Assembly (NCBI GenBank): GCA_024635475.1
Contig: JAGXIW010000005.1
Location: forward strand, 62,001 to 126,000
Reading direction: 5' to 3'
DNA length: 64,000 nt
Source: a bacterium
GTDB lineage: Bacteria > Patescibacteriota > Gracilibacteria > BD1-5 > UBA6164
The notes below the pieces were generated by a model that did no database searches, was not told the origin of the DNA, and saw only the letters and a list, made by a program, of their open reading frames with translations. Within the stretch, counting starts at the first letter, position 1, and each line of letters opens with the position of its first letter. Positions 59,667 through 64,000 of the stretch are shown piece after piece. The translations under genes and the position numbers were made by a program.

Positions 59667-61121
59667 ATGAAAACAGCAAATATACTAGATTATAAACAAT
59701 TTCCTGATATTAGTTTTGAAGATTTTCAAGCTATACCTTATATAGAAGATAGGAAGGAGATAGCTAAAAGAAATAAGATTCTTAGAACTGATGCATATAA
59801 CAGAACTATGGATTATATAAAGTGAGATAGATGAGATAAAAATGAGACTTTTTATTTAGCTTTAAGGAAAGCTCAAAATAAAAAATTCAATGTAATATAT
59901 GGAGTTAAAAATATAGTAGATGAAGTTTTAAGGATACCAGTAACTCAAAAAGAATTAGATTTTGCTGATGATTATTATAAGTATCAAGCACAAAAATGAT
60001 GAAATGATAAATTTAATAAAAAAAGATGGCAAAAAGTTATAGATGAACATGAATGAATGTTGCCTATAAAAGTCTATTGAGTTCCTGATGGTACTATATT
60101 GAAACCTGGTGAGCCTGCTTTGAGAGTTGAGTGAGAAGCTGAGTTAGCAGCTATATTTGAACCTATATTTATGAGATTATTTTATCAATCTGTAGTAGCT
60201 ACTAATGCAAGAATTATAGAAGAAATTTTAGATGAATGAAGGATTGTAGAGTTTGGTTATAGATCATCAATAAACGATGATATGCATATAAGTGCAATGG
60301 AAAGTTTGATAGTTTGAGCTTGAATTAATAAAACTAGTAGTGATGTGACAGCTGCAACTTTAGATATATTTGCTGATTGAACTACAGCTCATAGGTTCTT
60401 TACTGCTTATCCTACAGAAGATGAAGCTATGCAAGAAGCAGTAGAAAAAAACGAAAAAATTTCATTACTTGTTGATAGTGTAGAAGCTTATGCATGAATA
60501 GATAAGATTATAGATTTAAAGATAAAGTATCCCAAAAAAATAATAGCCCCGAGATTGGATAGTGGAGATTTAGCAAATCAAGCAGTTTATGCTTTGAAAA
60601 AAATGAAAGAAAATAATATGTTGAATTCTATGAAAGATAAGATCGTTGTAGCTGATATAAGTACTATAGACGATATAATAGAAATAGAATTAGCAGTTAC
60701 AAATGCATGATTTAATCCAAAAGATTACATAGTTTATTGACTTTGAGGATTATTAATCGCAAGAGAAAAAACAAGAGATATAGTTTCTGCATGATATAAA
60801 TTATCAAATACTGAAGAATGATGAACTATGAAATTTTCAAACGATAAATGAAAAGAATCTATTCCAGGTGTACCAAATATAGAGATAAGAAATTGAAAAA
60901 GATATATAGTGCAAGAAGATGAAAAACAAGATTGAGTTAGGTTACTTATTCCTTTATATGATAAATGAGAATTCTTTTATGATAGACCAAAAATAGATGA
61001 TATGCAACTTGCAAGGAAAAGGATGCTAGATACTGCAGAATTTGCAGATTATGAAAGTAAATTTAGCGATGAGACAATGAAAATAATTGAAGAAGTAAAA
61101 AAAAGAGTTTGAAAGAAGTAA
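59667..61121 (+). CDS. pncB: Nicotinate phosphoribosyltransferase family enzyme
   Basis: RTDAYNRTMDYIK...GTILKPGEPALRVEGEAELAAIFEP...VEFGYRSSINDDMHISAMESLIVGAGINKTSSDVTAATL...APRLDSGDLANQAVYAL; 485 codons. Confidence 0.85.
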
Positions 61122-61146
61122 AAAAATATTTTTTAATTTTTATAAT

Positions 61147-62037
61147 ATGAATAAAACACATTTACATCAAAAAGCAGTTGCTTTAAAAAAACAATGAGAA
61201 GAAAAACAAGCATTTTGTGAAACAAATGCTCAAGTTGTAAGAATAATGATGCAAAACAGAAACTTAAATTATGAAGAAATTACAGAAAAGCTTGTAGTTA
61301 AACTAAAAGATTATTTAAAAGAATCTAAACAAAAATGATTTGTAATTTGAGTTTCTGGGTGAATAGATAGTGCTACAGTTTCAACACTTTGTGCAAAGAC
61401 TTGAGAAAAAACTATTGTTATGGATATGCCAATACATCAAAATCAAGAAGAAGTAACAAGAGCAAATGAACATATGAATTGGTTACAAAAAAAATTCCCA
61501 AATGTTGAAAGATTTACTATTGATTTAACAGATACATTTGAAACTTTTAAAAAATCTTTACCTGAAATTGATGACGAAATAGTTAGATATATGGCATATG
61601 TAAATGCTAGATCTCGTTTGAGAGCAGTAACTTTATATGCAATAGCAAATGAAAAACAATATGTGGTTGCATGAACTTGAAATAAAGTAGAAGATTATGG
61701 TATATGATTTTTTACAAAGTACTGAGATTGAGCAGTCGATATAAGTCCTATTTGAAAATTATATAAATCAGAAGTATATGATTTGGCAAGACATCTAGAA
61801 GTAAACACTGATATATTAAATGCTAGACCTACTGATTGATTACATCCAGATTGAGCTACTGATGAAGATCAAATTTGATGTAGTTATGATGAGTTAGAAT
61901 GGGCAATGATAGAGTATGATAACTGAAAAAGAGAAAATGATTTTGATTGAAGAAAAAAAGAAATAATGAAAATTTATACACAAAGACATACTGTAAATGC
62001 CCATAAAATGCAAATGCCACCAGTTTTTGGAATATAG
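61147..62037 (+). CDS. nadE: NAD synthetase (ammonia type)
   Basis: FVIGVSGGIDSATVSTLCAKTGEKTIVMDMPIHQ...NARSRLRAVTLYAIANEKQYVVAGTGNKVEDYGIGFFTKYGDGAVDISPIGKLYKSEVYDLARHL; 297 codons. Confidence 0.95.
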
Positions 62038-62098
62038 AACTATTTAGCTTTTTTTCTGAAAATATGATAATATTAATTTATATCTTAATAAATATCAT

Positions 62099-62890
62099 AT
62101 GGAAAATATAAAATTAAATTGAAGTCTTGTTTGTTATGATAATTTTGACATAGAAAATAAACTAAAATTAAAAAACTTTTTAGAAAGTGATGAATTAAAA
62201 ACTATAATTAAATCATTTTCTGATAAAACTATTGTAGTTTTGTGATGAGACTGAACAATGCTTAGAGCAATAAAAGAATATAATGATAAAAATTTACCAT
62301 TTTTGTGAATAAATTTCTGACATAAATGATTTTTACTTAACTCTAGAGAAAGTATAACACCAGAATTTAATTATGTAGAAAGAAAATATCCATTACTTGA
62401 GGTTGAAGTCTGAGTAAATTGACATAAAAGAACTGAGATTGCAATGAATGAGATAGATATAAGAGCTGGAGCTTGAAAAATGATATGATTAAATATAAGT
62501 TTATCAAAAAGGCAAAAGATAAATATAGAATGAGATTGAATAATAGTAACAACACCAGCATGATCAACTTGATATAATAGATCACTTCAATGACCGATAA
62601 TTCCTCATACTTTAAATGCATTTGCTATAACTCCAAAAGCTCCATGGAAGCCAAGATGACAAAGTCCAATTCTTATAAATGATAATGAAATTGTGTGAAT
62701 ACAAAATACTTGAAGAAAACATCCTGTAGAAATTTATTGTGATTGAAGACCATTTTTGACAGTTGAAGAAAATAATGATTTAGATATAACTATCAAGAAA
62801 GCCAAAAATATGGTTAAAGTTATAATTGCAAAAAATTATATTGATACTTGGGATAATAAAGTATTACAGGAACAATGATTTGAGGTATAA
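62099..62890 (+). CDS. nadK: NAD kinase
   Basis: TIVVLGGDGTMLRAIKEYNDKNLPFLGINFGHKGFLLN...IIVTTPAGSTGYNRSLQGPIIPHTLNAFAITPKAP; 264 codons. Confidence 0.93.
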
Positions 62891-62930
62891 AGCATATATT
62901 TTCAAACATTTTACATACTAAATTTAAACT

Positions 62931-63524
62931 ATGGAAAAAGAAATAGCTATCTATTGATGAGCTTTCAATCCTCCGACTTTAGCTCATCAAACTGTAATAC
63001 AAAAAGTATTAACTACAACTGATGTACAAAAGATAATTTTGACTCCTGATTGAGATAGATTAGATAAAAATTTCTGAATTACTCATCTAGATAGAAAAAA
63101 ATTAATAAATATTTTTTATCAAAAATTATTGAAGATGTGATTAAATATTGAGTATTGTGATTATTTTTTGGAATGAAAAAATAAATCAAATACTACAACA
63201 ATGTGAGTTAATAAATATTTTACTGATAAATTTTGATTTAGTCCATGGCACATATTTTGAATTGATGTTGCAAAAGATATGCCAAAATGGAGCTGAAATA
63301 AAGAAAGATTTATTGAACAAGATCTTAAAAAGATTTTTATCCCAAGAGCTTGATATGAATTTCAAAAAGAAGAATTGAATAATTATGTCATATTAGAGTT
63401 AGATTTTATGACAAATATATCAAGTACAATGGCAAGAGAAATGATTAAAAATAAACAGAAAACAAATGGTATATTATTTTCAGAAATTAGAAAATATATA
63501 GATGAGAATAATTTATATGTTTAA
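62931..63524 (+). CDS. nadD: Nicotinate-nucleotide adenylyltransferase
   Basis: IAIYGGAFNPPTLAHQTVIQKVL...NISSTMAREMIKNKQ; 198 codons. Confidence 0.88.
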
Positions 63525-63553
63525 ATATTAATTTTACATTTTAATAATAAATT

Positions 63554-64000
63554 ATGAAAGTATTAGGGGAAAGAACAATTTATGAATGAAAATTTCTTGA
63601 TTTTAAAGAAGTTGATATAATTAAACCAAATTGACAACCTTGAGTTTGGGAAAAAGTATCAAGAAAATGACCAGGAGCTGTTGGAGCTTTGGTTGAACAT
63701 ACTGAAAATAATACTTATATTTTAGTTGAGCAGTTTAGACCTGTTGTAAATAAAAGAGTGATAGAACTTGTGGCATGAGTCATAGATAAAAAAGATAAAA
63801 CAAATGAAGAAATAATTGCTGAAGAGATAAAAGAAGAAACATGATATATAGCAAAATATATAGAATTTGTTATGAGTTGACCAAAATCTCCATGATTAAC
63901 AGATGAAATGGGGTATGATTATTATGCACAAGTATCTTGAATTAGATGAATACAACAATTATGAGATAGTGAAGATATAGAAGTACTTGAGATTGATAAA
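63554..64000 (+). CDS. NUDIX hydrolase, ADP-ribose pyrophosphatase-like (runs off window)
   Basis: GAVGALVEHTENNTYILVEQFRPVVNKRVIELVAGVIDKKDKTNEEIIAEEIKEETGYIAKYIEFVMSGPKSPGLTDE: NUDIX box. Confidence 0.88.

Noticed and set aside
1-64000. TGA as Trp (code 4) or selenocysteine
   Set aside because: TGA occurs at invariant Gly positions (GGDGT, AGDGTTT, GSGKT) and far too often for Sec; Trp uses TGG.

Overview
The window is an AT-rich bacterial segment, almost completely coding, that uses genetic code 25 (UGA = glycine, stops only UAA/UAG), as in Absconditabacteria (SR1) or Gracilibacteria of the Patescibacteria/CPR. The supplied ORF track is therefore shattered at TGA codons. I rebuilt genes by reading TGA as Gly; all coordinates are hand-derived and were frame-checked as multiples of 3. 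Recognisable genes: tandem MFS transporters, rimO, a pilin with a fibrinogen-like domain, groL/groS, pyrB-pyrD-pyrC-pyrE plus a collapsed pyrF remnant, an InlB/Flg_new repeat protein, ndk, an AMMECR1-MEMO-radical SAM trio, uvrB, ribE, ribH, a domain-swapped riboflavin kinase/FAD synthase, efp plus an earP-like gene, a 7TM / ATP-grasp / DUF1704 operon, a DEAD-box helicase, and an NAD salvage operon (pncA, NAPRTase, nadE, nadK, nadD, NUDIX). Most unusual items: (1) five tandem paralogs of a large Cys-rich, zinc-ribbon-flanked protein family, enclosing a PLP-barrel decarboxylase homolog whose Schiff-base lysine is replaced by Met; (2) two apparent in-frame insertions of dispersed palindromic repeats into protein genes (uvrB and one Cys-rich paralog); (3) a ~2.4 kb cassette-like island that almost lacks TGA-Gly codons, consistent with recent transfer from a standard-code donor, with a single TGA in one gene; (4) a pyrF remnant in an otherwise intact pyr cluster. 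No tRNA, rRNA or CRISPR array was recognised.
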